64,000 nucleotides of DNA, from NCBI RefSeq assembly GCF_014844075.1, contig NZ_CP062165.1:248001-312000 (forward strand), given 5' to 3'. Shown here one piece after another: positions 25,419-36,044 of this stretch. Every line of letters starts with the position of its first letter. Position 1 is the first letter of the stretch. A program made the translations under genes and the position numbers. This stretch comes from Paenibacillus sp. JNUCC-31. GTDB lineage: Bacteria; Bacillota; Bacilli; Paenibacillales; Paenibacillaceae. The notes under the pieces were generated by a model, which saw nothing but the letters and a program-made list of their open reading frames with translations, was not told the DNA's origin and did not search any database.

Positions 25419-28400
25419 TTATGGTGCAAGCAGTTTATCCAACAAGCGAATAATCATCGCAACGGATTCAGCACGGGAAGCAGAATCATTCGGTTTGAAC
25501 AATCCGTTGCCTTTACCACTTACAATACCTGCATTCGCGAAAGCATTGATTTGTTCAGAAGCCCAGTTCGTAACTACATCCGAAAATGGATTGGATGCGC
25601 TGGGAACATAGTTCGTCAGCCGAGAAAGCATGACAACGATCTCAGCGCGGGAGATCTCTTGATTAGGATGGAAAGCCCCATCACCATAACCCTTGATTAT
25701 CCCTTTAGACTGTAATGCTGCAATCGCTTCTGAAGCCCAATGCCCTTGCGTGTCAGAGAAGGAAGAACCGACTGAATCCGTTACACCAAAAGCTTTTGCA
25801 AGCATCGTGGCGAACTCGGCGCGAGTTACCTTTTCATTGGGACGGTAAGAACCATCACGATAACCCGTTACAATACCCATCTTAGCGGCACGTTCCACTA
25901 CGGAAGCACTCCACAAAGATGCTGGAACATCCGTAAATCTTACAGCGGGAGCAGATTTCTCTTTTTCCACAATAGCCTTCACTGCGTCTACATCTACCTT
26001 GTCGTTGAAGACAGGCTTCGAAGGCGTCGGAGTTGGTGTTGGTGTTGGTGTTGGTGTTGGTGTTGGTGTTGGTGTTGGTGTTGGTGTTGGTGTTGGTGTT
26101 GGTGTTGGTGTTGGTGTTGGTGTTGGTGTTGGTGTTGGTGTTGGTGTTGGTGTTGGTGTTGGTGTTGGTGTTGGTGTTGGTGTTGGTGTTGGTGTTGGTG
26201 TTGGTGTTGGTGTTGGTGTTGGTGTTGGTGTTGGTGTTGGTGTTGGTGTTGGTGTTGGTGTTGGTGTTGGTGTCGGTGTTGACGGTTCGGTTTCCGTTGT
26301 TTTTACAACAGAAAAGCCATCGATTACAGTGCCCGCACTCGTACGTGCCTCCACACGAATCTCATCCTCGGTGATTTCAATAGCAGAATATACGGGAACG
26401 TCTTCATCAAAGATATAATTCAAATAATTATATTTAGTGCCATCATAGAATTTCCAGCCTGAAGCACCGCCATCCAGATATACCGTACCCTTATTTGTAG
26501 CTTTATTCGGCTTTCCATCCAGCATTGGATAAGTGCGCGCATATACATGATCATGACCAACCAGGATCAAATCAACTTTTTTCTCTTCTAATATAGGGGC
26601 AAAATACGTTTGTGTATACTCAACAAGGGATTCCCGGCCATTTTCTGTATGGTAGGCAGGACGGTGGAACATAGCAATAGTCCATTTTTTATCATTCTGA
26701 TCCAGATCTTCCTTCAACCATGCAGCTTGATCAACCATTTGTTCCTCTGTACCTTCTGAGTTCAATACGACAAAATGAGTATCATCGACCTCATAAGAGT
26801 ACGCATATTGCATCTGGGATTCCGGCCCGTTCTCCGGGAAATTCGCACCTTTGGCAAATACATCTTTCCCTTCACTCTTTACATCATGATTACCCAATGT
26901 TAGAGCAGTTGGAATGGTCGTTGCATAGACCGACGAAGCTTGCCAGAACTTTTGCCATTCTTCAAATGCGCCACCTGCATCAACCATATCTCCACCATGC
27001 ATAATAAACTGTGTAGATGGATAGTGTGTCAAAGCGTTAGTCATTAATTCTTGATAAATTTGTTGTCCTTGTAATTGATTCGTATGAGAATCCGTAATAA
27101 ACAAGAATGAGGTCGGTGTTGATTTGTTCTGATCTACAGTAGAATATTCATGCCACTCCGACCAATTGCCCTCATAGCCTACACGATATTTGTAAGTAGT
27201 ATCTGCTTTCAAGCCTTCAATCAGAGCATTATGAAACCGGATTTCACCCTTCGTTCCATTTTCCTTCATACTAAGCACTTGAAGTTCACTCTCAGCTGGA
27301 TGCTGTTTTACATGAGTGACATCAGGGCTTTCCCCTGTTCCCCATTCACTTGCTTCGATGTATTGAAGATAAGTAAAGGTTTGGTCCGGATTTGTTTGCC
27401 AGGCAGCGCTCAGTTGTGAAGACATATCTTCTGCAACATAGGTTTGAACATATTGAGGTTCATCCGTACCGTATTGCTCCACGACTTCATAATGGACAAC
27501 CTTACTGTTCTGATCACCGTTGACAGCTTGAACCTGATAGGTTCCTAGTGCCAATGTAGTCAGGTCTGTCGTTAATTGTCCTTTAGTATCTGTTTTACCA
27601 AGGCTGCTGTTCAATAACTGACTGCTAACATCAGCTTCAGAGATAAAGCCCGTTGTTCGACCATCTGCGAGAATAACCTCGAATAATCCATCCTCAGCTT
27701 CTGCTGAAGCGTAGTAACGTTCACCAGCTTTTGCGACCATTAATACATTAGAGGACATATTATCATCCTCATATACATTAGACGTTACAGTTTTAACTGT
27801 AACAACTGAGCTTTGCTTTAATAATCCGGTGAAAACAATATCCGCATCTTCAACCGGTTTGCCCTCTCGATCTAACACTGTAAATGTAGAAGTCGTGCCC
27901 AAACCAACTCCCGTCATTTCCAGCTGATATGGAAATGCGATTGTATAGTGAACAGGTGCAGCCAGTGGTGAGCTTGTCTGAACATCACCCGCTGTTAGAC
28001 TCGAATTACTCATCGTAATGGTTTTGTACTCTTCACCGCGCTCTAACACGGCATGAGAGCTCACTCTGAAGTTAACGGTAACGACATCATGAGCTGCTGC
28101 TGATACATTATCAAGTGCTACCTGAACATTTCCGTGCTCATTATCAATATCTGAAGTTAGGGCAACCCCAGCCGCTTGAGTTATACTTTCAACTTGAAGG
28201 GTATTTGCATCATAATTTAGTGTGAATTTCGCCCCTTCTGCATTCAAGTAATCTCTGATACTGACTTGAACAGGGTAGATTTCATTACTTATTGCTTCTT
28301 TCTCAGCAGTCATGAACAACCGTTCGCCTGCATTCATTGTAAAAGTGAATGTTTTCCCTGCCGGGTTACCAACCTTATCCTTCACTTCAATAACAAGCTC

Positions 28401-29252
28401 ATGATAACCGCCATCCACATCTTTCCCTGGATAGGTTAATACATTTGTATCTGGAGAATAGTGCACTTCATCCGTAATATCCGTGCCATCCAAAAGAACA
28501 GATAACGTATCCAAATCCAAACCTGATCCGTTATCGGTCAGCTCAACCTTTAATTCATCAAGTGGAGCATTTAATTCTTCATTCTCAACGGGGGCTATAG
28601 GTTTAATATTTGGAACGTCTTTATCCTCATCCATTTCCTCATAGATGAAGGTAATATCATCTATCCAAATAGAGCCCTTATTTTTTTTGCTCATATTTGA
28701 TTGTTTCAATTGGAAAAACAATTCAAGGACAATCGGACCTGGTTTACCCTGCGGAACATCCGCCTCGATATATTTCCAACCAGACCAGTCTATACCGGTT
28801 TGATTTTCATCATAAAATTCAGCCTGGAAAGAAGATCCGCCTTGATCTCTAAATTTGGTTGTTAGCAAATGCCCTTCCTTGTTCCCATACACCCACATGC
28901 CTACTTTAGTAGGGTAACCTGTTACCGGGATATTCCCTGTTTTATACCCTACTTCAATTTGAGAGGGGTTATCTACGATGCCAATCATATCGTAATCAAT
29001 TCTAGCCGAATATTGTCCATTTCTTACATGCTTCTTATTGTCTTCCAGGTGCAGTGTCGCATCATACATACGTTTAGGATTAAATTTCACATCGGAAATT
29101 CCATCTTCAAAATCTTCAACCATAACGGATGGCGCAGTTTCATCTGCTGCATAGATATAATTATTTTGACCAATACCTGTATGCAAGCTTCCTCCTAGCA
29201 ACGTTACCATTGATATAATTACTATTGTCTTTTGTAGTACTTTGGCTTTCAT
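25419..29252 (-). CDS. SLH-anchored multidomain purple-acid-phosphatase-like phosphoesterase
   Basis: 1277 residues. Signal peptide (1 to about 36); a galactose-binding-like domain (about 40-205, ending [13 protein letters not shown]); an Ig-like segment (about 215-305); a cohesin-like domain (about 310-440, [19 protein letters not shown]); a PAP-type fibronectin-III domain (about 595-700); a metallophosphoesterase (about 710-960) with ITDSHTN, GGDMVD, LGNHD, FHRPAYH and [12 protein letters not shown]; a linker of 43 Thr-Pro pairs (992-1077); and three SLH domains to the end ([20 protein letters not shown]). It is secreted and held on the cell wall through SLH domains. The enzyme probably releases phosphate from organic esters. 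GAAGGA precedes the ATG. Single gene. Confidence 0.92.
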   Translation of the reverse strand: MKAKVLQKTIVIISMVTLLGGSLHTGIGQNNYIYAADETAPSVMVEDFEDGISDVKFNPKRMYDATLHLEDNKKHVRNGQYSARIDYDMIGIVDNPSQIEVGYKTGNIPVTGYPTKVGMWVYGNKEGHLLTTKFRDQGGSSFQAEFYDENQTGIDWSGWKYIEADVPQGKPGPIVLELFFQLKQSNMSKKNKGSIWIDDITFIYEEMDEDKDVPNIKPIAPVENEELNAPLDELKVELTDNGSGLDLDTLSVLLDGTDITDEVHYSPDTNVLTYPGKDVDGGYHELVIEVKDKVGNPAGKTFTFTMNAGERLFMTAEKEAISNEIYPVQVSIRDYLNAEGAKFTLNYDANTLQVESITQAAGVALTSDIDNEHGNVQVALDNVSAAAHDVVTVNFRVSSHAVLERGEEYKTITMSNSSLTAGDVQTSSPLAAPVHYTIAFPYQLEMTGVGLGTTSTFTVLDREGKPVEDADIVFTGLLKQSSVVTVKTVTSNVYEDDNMSSNVLMVAKAGERYYASAEAEDGLFEVILADGRTTGFISEADVSSQLLNSSLGKTDTKGQLTTDLTTLALGTYQVQAVNGDQNSKVVHYEVVEQYGTDEPQYVQTYVAEDMSSQLSAAWQTNPDQTFTYLQYIEASEWGTGESPDVTHVKQHPAESELQVLSMKENGTKGEIRFHNALIEGLKADTTYKYRVGYEGNWSEWHEYSTVDQNKSTPTSFLFITDSHTNQLQGQQIYQELMTNALTHYPSTQFIMHGGDMVDAGGAFEEWQKFWQASSVYATTIPTALTLGNHDVKSEGKDVFAKGANFPENGPESQMQYAYSYEVDDTHFVVLNSEGTEEQMVDQAAWLKEDLDQNDKKWTIAMFHRPAYHTENGRESLVEYTQTYFAPILEEKKVDLILVGHDHVYARTYPMLDGKPNKATNKGTVYLDGGASGWKFYDGTKYNYLNYIFDEDVPVYSAIEITEDEIRVEARTSAGTVIDGFSVVKTTETEPSTPTPTPTPTPTPTPTPTPTPTPTPTPTPTPTPTPTPTPTPTPTPTPTPTPTPTPTPTPTPTPTPTPTPTPTPTPTPTPTPTPTPTPSKPVFNDKVDVDAVKAIVEKEKSAPAVRFTDVPASLWSASVVERAAKMGIVTGYRDGSYRPNEKVTRAEFATMLAKAFGVTDSVGSSFSDTQGHWASEAIAALQSKGIIKGYGDGAFHPNQEISRAEIVVMLSRLTNYVPSASNPFSDVVTNWASEQINAFANAGIVSGKGNGLFKPNDSASRAESVAMIIRLLDKLLAP
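26022..26279 (-). repeat. 258-bp hexanucleotide tract encoding 43 Thr-Pro pairs
   Basis: The coding strand is an almost pure ACACCA repeat; only the first unit and the last two use other Thr or Pro codons. Because the unit is six bases, length changes by slippage keep the frame and change only linker length. The antisense strand shows spurious Gly-Val and Val-Leu frames. Confidence 0.97.
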
Positions 29253-29471
29253 TACTTTTCCTTCACTCCTTAGTGAAATTAGTATTCAAAGAGTACTATA
29301 ACAATGCAATGTAAAATGGATACACCATTACTATTAAGAATCCTTGCAATAAGAAAGGACCTTACCATGAATTAGAGCTGGGTTTGCAAAAAAAATAAAA
29401 AGAAAACCGAACCTTTTTCCGATAGAGAGACAATATCGTGTGTAAGCTGCTTACTCAGGAGGGCCCTCTGA

Positions 29472-30047
29472 ATGGAAAGTGAATATATGTACCAATTACT
29501 CACAAAAATGAAGGATGGTGATCAACAGGCGTTTCATACGATGTATGATGCCACTTATCAGGACGTCTATCGGACCGTCACCTTTCTGGTGGATCATCAG
29601 CAGGATCGGGAAGATGTCATGAATGAGATTTATATGCAAATGTGGACCTCACTGGCCAACTACGATACGAGTAGACCTTTCCACTTCTGGTTGCACGGCC
29701 TGGTGATCCGTCAAGTGTAGAGATTTCGGGTCAAAAGCTGGCGGAGATTCCGAATTTTTGAACGCATCCGTTCCTTCTCTCGGGAAGAACCTCATTGGGA
29801 TCAACCTGCGGTGTTGATGGATGGGACGAACGACATGATATCGCAGGCCATTAAGAAACTGACCGACAAACAGCGAACGGTGATTATCCTCCGGTTTTTT
29901 CATGACTATACGCTTGAGGAAATCGCGACATTGCTCGATATTCCATTGGGTACAGTCAAGTCGAGATATCATGCTGGCCTGCAGGCGCTTCGAAAAAACA
30001 TATGGAATCTCCCCCCAGAAAGGATGGAAAAGATCAATGACTATTGA
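29472..30047 (+). pseudogene. ECF-type sigma factor interrupted by one in-frame TAG
   Basis: Region 2 (AFHTMYDATYQDVYRTVTFL, EDVMNEIYMQMW) is followed by HGLVIRQV, then TAG at 29718-29720. The same frame continues RFRVKSWRRFRIFERIRSF and region 4 (ISQAIKKLTDKQRTVIILRF, LDIPLGTVKSRYHAGLQ) to 30047. Without the stop the protein would be 191 residues, a normal ECF length. One CAG-to-TAG change would explain it. GGAGGG precedes the ATG. The last codons overlap the start of the next gene. As read, only region 2 is made, so the factor should be inactive unless the stop is suppressed or translation restarts at GTG 29811. Confidence 0.88.
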
Positions 30048-31089
30048 ACGCAAAATCCGTGAACATCTGCACAAAGAAGCCGAAACGTTGGAGTGCCCAC
30101 CGGCCATTTCCAATCGAATAGAACAATCCTATTCTCAATATTTGCAACGCAAAAGGAGCGGAAAACCCATGAAAAAACGATTGATTGGTGGAATTGTTGC
30201 TGTTGCGATTTTGATTCCAAGCGCAGCATTTGCGGCACCTACCTTGATTGATATACTTACCAGAACACCAATGACTGCTGAACAAGTCAAGACGGATGAG
30301 GTTGGCAAAGCAGCACTTGAGAAGCTGTATAACGCATTTCCCGAAACAAAAGGGTTTGAGATCATCGATGCAAGCAACGTTCAAGGTGCTCAAACAAGCA
30401 TCATCCTACAGGAAAAGGGAGGAACCGGCAAAAAGATTACACTTCATACAAACGGTATTACCGGTGCGATTGAACACGTGATTCAAGAGAATTGGGAGCC
30501 TAAGGAGAAACCGCTCACTGCTTTAACCGATCAGGAAATCATGTCGAAGGTAAATGCTCTCATTGATAAATTGTATGGTAACATCGAAAAGTACGAGTTT
30601 ACTATGGAGGAAATGGAGAACCCGAATCAAAAAACGCTTGTATTGAATTACAGCACAAAGGGATCAACAACACCGTTCTACCAGGTAGTTGTTCAGGGCA
30701 ATTCAATCAGTGTTTCTCTGATCGGAGGTGAGACTACATCTTCAAACATGAAGGTAGAAGGTTTCTTCTCTACAAATGGTAAACCGGATTATTTTGCCGA
30801 TGCCTATCTAAATGATGAAAAACTGTTTGCTTTACTTAAAATCAGCCCGACAGAATTAAAACAAGAATTAGCAGAGGGTAAATCTGTTGTGGAGATTGCA
30901 GCATCTAGAAATGTCTCAAAACAACAAGTGATTGACGTCATTGCAAAAACGCAGGCTGACGGACAGATTCAAGGTGAGAAAAATGGCGATGTTCCAAAAA
31001 GCAATCGTTCAAATGAAGAAATGTTAAAAGCTGTTGAACCAAAAGTATTACAAATTATTGAGCACAAAACTGAAACACCATCGAAGTAA
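30037..31089 (+). CDS. Single-pass membrane protein, probable anti-sigma partner
   Basis: 350 residues. The ATG at 30037 overlaps the sigma gene end (AATGACTATTGA), the usual coupling of a sigma factor and its regulator. Residues 1-45 are a charged cytoplasmic part (ERKIREHLHKEAETLECPPA); a membrane helix follows (RLIGGIVAVAILIPSAAFA); the rest is extracellular, ending in a helical segment (FALLKISPTELKQELAEGKS and VVEIAASRNVSKQQV) of a type common in Bacillota envelope proteins. The function as anti-sigma is inferred from position and topology. A terminator follows at 31151. Confidence 0.65.
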   Translation: MTIERKIREHLHKEAETLECPPAISNRIEQSYSQYLQRKRSGKPMKKRLIGGIVAVAILIPSAAFAAPTLIDILTRTPMTAEQVKTDEVGKAALEKLYNAFPETKGFEIIDASNVQGAQTSIILQEKGGTGKKITLHTNGITGAIEHVIQENWEPKEKPLTALTDQEIMSKVNALIDKLYGNIEKYEFTMEEMENPNQKTLVLNYSTKGSTTPFYQVVVQGNSISVSLIGGETTSSNMKVEGFFSTNGKPDYFADAYLNDEKLFALLKISPTELKQELAEGKSVVEIAASRNVSKQQVIDVIAKTQADGQIQGEKNGDVPKSNRSNEEMLKAVEPKVLQIIEHKTETPSK

Positions 31090-31150
31090 TAATCCATTCA
31101 ACAAGCGAGGATGTACGCGTATATACCGAGCTTGGTAAAAAGTAATAAGA

Positions 31151-31187
31151 GGCCGGTATCCTTATCATCCAGGAAACCGGCCATTTT
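31151..31187 (+). terminator. Intrinsic terminator after the anti-sigma-like gene
   Basis: GGCCGGTATCC pairs with GGAAACCGGCC and is followed by ATTTTTAG. Confidence 0.85.
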
Positions 31188-31279
31188 TAGATCAAAAGAG
31201 GCTTGGCGTATCAAATTCGCAGCTTGTTGGCGGCATGTTGGTTCTCAGTAATATGATAAGCAATACGACTCGAATTAAA

Positions 31280-32296
31280 TCATTGCTTTAATGGTATAAC
31301 CATGTTCCACGTATCGGAAGCGTCCTTAAAACCATCACTGCCGTCCGAGACGGCCGCGAACAAATGAGTCGGCTTGCCGTTCTGGAACAACAGGAACGGC
31401 CGCTCCAGATTGCCCAGCGTCTGCACCGTACCGTCATCCCAACACACCGTCCGGGAATAGCCTTGCGGCTGCCCATGCAAGCTCCATTTCAGCCCGTCCG
31501 GCGACTCGGCGTAGATGCCGCCGTATTTTTCTCCGCATAGATGCCCTTCCATATCTTTGGCGATCATATTGTATCCTTCGTTTGTTTGCCAGATGAAAGG
31601 GTCTTCGATATGGAACGAATCTGGAGGGAACACCGGCTCGTCACTCAGCACCCGGTACAGCCCCTCGTAGTGATCGGCATACGCAACGCCAATCGTCATG
31701 CCGCTATGCAGGTTGCCTTCGTAGTGACGTGCTTTATAGATCAGCAGCACGGAACCGTCCTTCCGGACACACGGAGCCGGATTGGAGGTCAGAAAGCTAT
31801 CGAATCGGCCGGGACGTGTTGGCAATATCGGTTCGTCCGCTCTGCGCCACGGGCCAAAAACGCTGTCCGCTATAGCCAGACCTACCCGTTTGTTTGCCCG
31901 CGCCACGATGCATTGAGGATCAGTTAACCCGAAATTCCCGGGCGGCTCTGGATCGCTTAACGGATGGGTCGAACCCGTATAATAAAGCAAATATTTGTTG
32001 TTGTGCTTGACGATATGGGGGTTGTGCGTGCAGCGACCGTCCCAATATTCCGCTCCCCTCGCCGGAAGCACCACCTCGCAGAATCGGTACGGTCCTTCGG
32101 GGGTATCCGACTCTGCCCTGACAACCTCTGAAGCTGTCATCCAGCCGGGATGCATCGGCAGTGTCTTCGGCCAGCGCGAGGCAAACATATGGAATTTGCC
32201 GTCCTCACCCTGCACGACGGAACCGCACCAAACCCAATAACCTTCCATACGGAAGCCGCCGCCACGTGGAGCCGGCAACATTGTGCTAGTATGCAT
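31280..32296 (-). CDS. Glycoside hydrolase-like five-bladed beta-propeller protein (GH43-related)
   Basis: 338 residues, no signal peptide. Blade-like repeats are visible: EGYWVWCGSVVQGEDGKFHM, NPHIVKHNNKYLLYYTGSTH, NPAPCVRKDGSVLLIYKAR, HIEDPFIWQTNEGYNMIAKD. The acidic residues in these turns are where GH43/GH32/GH130-type enzymes keep their catalytic acids, but I cannot assign a family with certainty. Last gene of the polysaccharide block, 159 bases after the secreted PL6 lyase on the same strand. Probably a cytoplasmic exo-acting step on oligosaccharides. Confidence 0.7.
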   Translation of the reverse strand: MHTSTMLPAPRGGGFRMEGYWVWCGSVVQGEDGKFHMFASRWPKTLPMHPGWMTASEVVRAESDTPEGPYRFCEVVLPARGAEYWDGRCTHNPHIVKHNNKYLLYYTGSTHPLSDPEPPGNFGLTDPQCIVARANKRVGLAIADSVFGPWRRADEPILPTRPGRFDSFLTSNPAPCVRKDGSVLLIYKARHYEGNLHSGMTIGVAYADHYEGLYRVLSDEPVFPPDSFHIEDPFIWQTNEGYNMIAKDMEGHLCGEKYGGIYAESPDGLKWSLHGQPQGYSRTVCWDDGTVQTLGNLERPFLLFQNGKPTHLFAAVSDGSDGFKDASDTWNMVIPLKQ

Positions 32297-32455
32297 GTAC
32301 AGTCACCTCTTTTTTTCCGCGATTCCATAATTGTTGTGAAACATGGTTTCCCATCCTTCCAAATGAAGTAAATAACAAGACTGCTCCGTACATCAATAGA
32401 TCGATATAGTCATGCCGGCGAACCAACCGCCGGCATGCTTGCACATATATTGATC

Positions 32456-34750
32456 CTAAGGCGTATTCAGCCCCACATCGTCAGCCGCGAGCGGGCGATT
32501 CAGTAGAGGCGCACCGGAATATTCGTCCGCTCCCACATCTGCTGTCGTTCGCATTTGACTGTCCATATCCGCCAGCACGAACGCGTATGTCCCAACAGCT
32601 GCATCCATTGCCGGGCTGCTCGCGGACAGTTTCTGAATGCCGTTCACCGCAGTCAGCAGCGGATTGATATTTCGGATCTGTTCCGAGCTGCGTGATCTGT
32701 TGCTTACCGTGCTGCCAAACCCGATGTTGCCTTGGAACAGCGTATTCGTTGTCGCCGCCTCGTAATAAAGCGTGCCGGTGCTGTTGTATACGATATTGTT
32801 TGCCACGACGGAATCCTGCGGAGCATACGCTTTGCCTGAGCCGATGACGATACCGGTTTTGCTATTTACAATTGTATTGTTGACGATAAGCGCCCGGTAA
32901 ACTTTCCACTGTTTACGCAATTCTTCGACCGTCGGACTTGGAGGGGAGCCTCCAGTACCGCCGTCGAAGTCGCCGTTAGGCAAGTAGATTGCTTCGCCAG
33001 TCAAATTCTCAAAGTAGTTGTTATAAATCTTATGGTCATTGCCAAACATCCGGATGCCTTCCTGATCCGACTCCACGCCATCCCCGAGGAAAAAATTTCC
33101 ATATACGCTGTTGTTATGGCCATGCCGCAGCGTCAGGCTGCCCTTGGACGTGCGGAACGTATTGAAGCGCACGGAATTGCTGCTGCTCTTGACCGATATG
33201 ATTTCCGGCTCTCCATCGCAATTCTGAAATACATTGTATTGGATCGTATTATAGCCGTGGGAGAGCGTAAGACCCGACAAGCCGAGACGAATGGTCTCTT
33301 TGCCGTTAGCTACCCATGGGCCTACATCATGGAAATAGTTGTATTCAATAATATCGTATTGCGAAATTTGCCCTGAGCCGTCCTGTCCTTCGTAAGCGAT
33401 TAGCGGTTCGGTATCGCTCTTCAATCCGAAGTCGTTCCGGTCGATGCGGTTATGATGGCTGTTCGTGCCCCGCACTTGCAGCCACATTAGGCCGCTCCCC
33501 GAGCTTGGAAGCGCAAACGTATTACGGGTCAGTCGCACATGGTGCGAGCCTTCCAACACCACTGCGCCATTGCTTGTGTTCGTAAACTTTAATCCGTCCA
33601 GCACCACATGCGAGGAGTTCTCGACGCGGAAGCCTGACCCTCCCGAGATGATAGCCTGACCGCGGTTTTTCGCTTTAATAACGATTGGCGCGTTGGCAGT
33701 GCCGTTTTTGTTCTGAACAGCAAACGGGCTTGTACGTGAATACGTGCCGTTTGCCAACACAATCGTTTTACCCGCCGTAGCGGTTGCAAGCTCGGCAGCC
33801 AACTGTGTGGAAGTGCTAACTTCGATGACCGTCCCTTCGCTACCGATACCGCTTGAATCGCTACCATAGATTTCGACCTCGGTCAAGCTGTTCCAGGCGT
33901 TCACCGAGTTGCCGTGGCCAACAATACGAACGTAGCGGACGGGGGCAACATCGGCAAAATCAAATGTCTGCAAGCTATTGCTCAGACTGCTGACTGCTCC
34001 CGGAAGCACTGTACTGAAGTTGTAGCCATCATATGAAGTCTGGATATCAAAAGCGAAAGTTCGCTCCGCTCCGTTGGCGAAGGCGATCTTCACGTATTCC
34101 ACGCGCTTGCTCGATCCAAGGTCGTATTGGACCCACTCCCCCTCGCCACTCGCTGACCAGCGCGTGTTAAGATCGCCGTCGATTGTATACGCGACGATAT
34201 TGCCGTCATCTCCGCTGGCCATAAGTTGTGGCACGGTAATCGCCAACTTGCTTGCGCCTGGCGGATTTCCGCTCGCGGTGCCGTAGAGTTCAACTTCAGA
34301 ATAGCTGTTCCACAGGTTGGAAGAATTGCCGTGCCCAACGATCCTCACATAGCGGGTAGAATCGACATCCGGGAAATCGAACGTTTGCAGACCTTCCACA
34401 AGGCTGCTCACAACTCCGCTGCTGACGGTCGTAAAGGTGGAACCGTCCGTAGACGTCAATATATCAAAAGTAGAAGTGCGGCTTGACCCACTCAGAAATG
34501 CAATTTTGATGAAAGACACTTTGCGATTTACACCCAAATCGTACTGGATCCATTGCACGTCGCCATTCGCCGACCAACGTGTTAAGAAATCGCCGTCCAC
34601 CGTGTTGGCTGGAACGTTGCCATCATCTCCGCTTGCCGTCACGTCGGAGCTGCCAATTGTAAACTTCGTATCAGCCGCCCTCGCCGTACCTGGCATTAAC
34701 GCAACCAGCATACAGATCAAAATAATGAACTTCATACTTTTGATTCTCAT
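32456..34750 (-). CDS. Secreted polysaccharide lyase family 6 with two F5/8-type C domains
   Basis: 764 residues. Signal peptide ends ...MPGTARAADT. Two discoidin/CBM32-like domains follow (about 28-157 and 165-300), each with ASGDDGN, DGDFLTRWSA or DGDLNTRWSA, and VRIVGHGNS. The rest is a PL6 beta-helix: IVLANGTYSRTSPF, NRIDRNDFGLKSDTEPL, DGEPEIISVKSSSN and LTLRHGHNN. The Lys and Arg in the last two motifs match the catalytic pair of chondroitinase B and PL6 alginate lyases. It should cleave uronate-containing polysaccharide by beta-elimination outside the cell and bind sugar through the F5/8 domains. Alginate and dermatan-type chains are both possible. Confidence 0.92.
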   Translation of the reverse strand: MRIKSMKFIILICMLVALMPGTARAADTKFTIGSSDVTASGDDGNVPANTVDGDFLTRWSANGDVQWIQYDLGVNRKVSFIKIAFLSGSSRTSTFDILTSTDGSTFTTVSSGVVSSLVEGLQTFDFPDVDSTRYVRIVGHGNSSNLWNSYSEVELYGTASGNPPGASKLAITVPQLMASGDDGNIVAYTIDGDLNTRWSASGEGEWVQYDLGSSKRVEYVKIAFANGAERTFAFDIQTSYDGYNFSTVLPGAVSSLSNSLQTFDFADVAPVRYVRIVGHGNSVNAWNSLTEVEIYGSDSSGIGSEGTVIEVSTSTQLAAELATATAGKTIVLANGTYSRTSPFAVQNKNGTANAPIVIKAKNRGQAIISGGSGFRVENSSHVVLDGLKFTNTSNGAVVLEGSHHVRLTRNTFALPSSGSGLMWLQVRGTNSHHNRIDRNDFGLKSDTEPLIAYEGQDGSGQISQYDIIEYNYFHDVGPWVANGKETIRLGLSGLTLSHGYNTIQYNVFQNCDGEPEIISVKSSSNSVRFNTFRTSKGSLTLRHGHNNSVYGNFFLGDGVESDQEGIRMFGNDHKIYNNYFENLTGEAIYLPNGDFDGGTGGSPPSPTVEELRKQWKVYRALIVNNTIVNSKTGIVIGSGKAYAPQDSVVANNIVYNSTGTLYYEAATTNTLFQGNIGFGSTVSNRSRSSEQIRNINPLLTAVNGIQKLSASSPAMDAAVGTYAFVLADMDSQMRTTADVGADEYSGAPLLNRPLAADDVGLNTP

Positions 34751-34832
34751 AATTCTTTTTCATCCTTTCCATTATGAAATGATGGTTATAGAATCATTCC
34801 CTTCGTTCCGTCCGGCACCTCCTCTCAAGAAT

Positions 34833-34871
34833 ACGGAAGCCCGGAGGAACTTCCTGTCCTCCCGGCTTCGT
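34833..34871 (-). other. Intercistronic hairpin between GH88 and PL6 genes
   Basis: ACGGAAGCCCGGAGGA pairs with TCCTCCCGGCTTCGT with two small imperfections. There is no T-run, so it may be a processing or partial-attenuation element rather than a full terminator. Confidence 0.5.
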
Positions 34872-34892
34872 AATTACGGCCTGTGACCCCGC

Positions 34893-36023
34893 TTAAAAAA
34901 TATGCTGGCTCCAGCCTTTGCTCTTCGCCAAAGCTTCAATATAATAGTAATCGCCGTAAATCAGCGAAACGTTGATGTTGGTATTGACTGGCTTATGACC
35001 GGTTGCGCCGAGCAGGATGCCTTCATACTCCGGCTTGTCGAGCGCACTGTAGTTGTTCGACAGCGAGCGAAGAATGCGCGTAGCCGCGCGCTGGTATAAA
35101 GCAGCTTCCTCAGGAGCCACCTGCTTCGCGATATCGATCAAGCCGGATGCTGCGCAGCTCGCCGCCGAGGTGTCGCGCGGTTCGTCCGTCAAGTCGGTCG
35201 CCGCACGGAAATCCCAATGCGGCACATCGTCATCAGCCAACGCGCTGATGAAATAATGTGCCACCCCCTTCGCCGCATTCAAGTATCGCGCTTCTCCCGT
35301 ATAGCGGTAGGCGCAGCTCATCCCGTAGAGCGCCCAAGCTTGGCCCCGTGACCAGGACGATTGCGGTGCAAAGCCCTGTCCGCCATCATAACGCTCCACT
35401 TCGCCCGTCTCCGGATCGAAGATAACGATATGATGCACCGATCCGTCGCCTCGGATGAATGAGCGAAGCACCATATCTGCATGGGCGACCGCAATATGCT
35501 TGAAGCGCGGATCATCGCTTTCTTCACTCGCCCAGAACAGAAGCGGCAAATTCATCATCGAATCGATGATCGACCAACCCGTCTGGTTGCGGGGCCAGGC
35601 TCGAATGAACTGTCCTGCCGGGTTGTACCTGCCCGCCAGATAGTTGGCAGCGAACAGCCCACGCCGCCGAGCGTCCGGGTCGCCTGTCAACTTGTAGCGG
35701 ATAACCGATGTCGGCAGGAACTGAAAGCCGACATCGTGATGGAAATGGTTGTCCCGCAAGTAACATTGCTCCATGCATTCGTCCCAAGGCTCCGCCTCCT
35801 CCCGATAACGTTGCTCGCCAGTCATATCGTACAGAATCCATAGAATGCCCGGCCAGAAGCCCGAAATCCACTGATCCACTTTGATCTGGTCATATTTGCC
35901 CGCCGCCGAAACATGCGGCGCTTCTGTCCAGCCCGCTTCGATCATATGATCAACTTTAATCTTCACTTTATCCCACCAAGTCATCAGCTCGGATGGTTTA
36001 AGTGTCACATTTTCATTGCTCAT
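34893..36023 (-). CDS. GH88 unsaturated glucuronyl hydrolase
   Basis: 376 residues, no signal peptide, so cytoplasmic. The alpha/alpha-barrel motifs are clear: DNHFHHDVGFQFLP (D97) and GWSIIDSMMNLPLLFWAS (D154) correspond to the two essential aspartates of Bacillus sp. GL1 UGL; QSSWSRGQAWALYG and ATDLTDEPRDTSAA are also typical. GH88 enzymes remove the 4,5-unsaturated uronic acid left at the non-reducing end by lyases. It thus acts after the PL6 enzymes on imported oligosaccharides. It lies 21 bases after the second permease gene, in the same operon. Confidence 0.93.
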   Translation of the reverse strand: MSNENVTLKPSELMTWWDKVKIKVDHMIEAGWTEAPHVSAAGKYDQIKVDQWISGFWPGILWILYDMTGEQRYREEAEPWDECMEQCYLRDNHFHHDVGFQFLPTSVIRYKLTGDPDARRRGLFAANYLAGRYNPAGQFIRAWPRNQTGWSIIDSMMNLPLLFWASEESDDPRFKHIAVAHADMVLRSFIRGDGSVHHIVIFDPETGEVERYDGGQGFAPQSSWSRGQAWALYGMSCAYRYTGEARYLNAAKGVAHYFISALADDDVPHWDFRAATDLTDEPRDTSAASCAASGLIDIAKQVAPEEAALYQRAATRILRSLSNNYSALDKPEYEGILLGATGHKPVNTNINVSLIYGDYYYIEALAKSKGWSQHIF

Positions 36024-36044
36024 CTCTGAATTCGGCCCCTTTTC

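Noticed and set aside
26022..26279. CRISPR-like or tandem-repeat RNA element
   Set aside because: No spacers; it is an in-frame coding repeat.
25999..26418. Plus-strand frames of pure Gly-Val and Val-Leu
   Set aside because: They are the antisense reading of the Thr-Pro repeat; no ribosome site and no complexity.
29405..29440. ECF-type autoregulatory promoter (GAACC ... CGTG) before the sigma gene
   Set aside because: The spacing of about 23 bases is too long for an ECF promoter.
29649..30113. Minus-strand 154-codon frame over the sigma gene
   Set aside because: It is antisense to clear sigma region 4 coding and has no ribosome site or family features.
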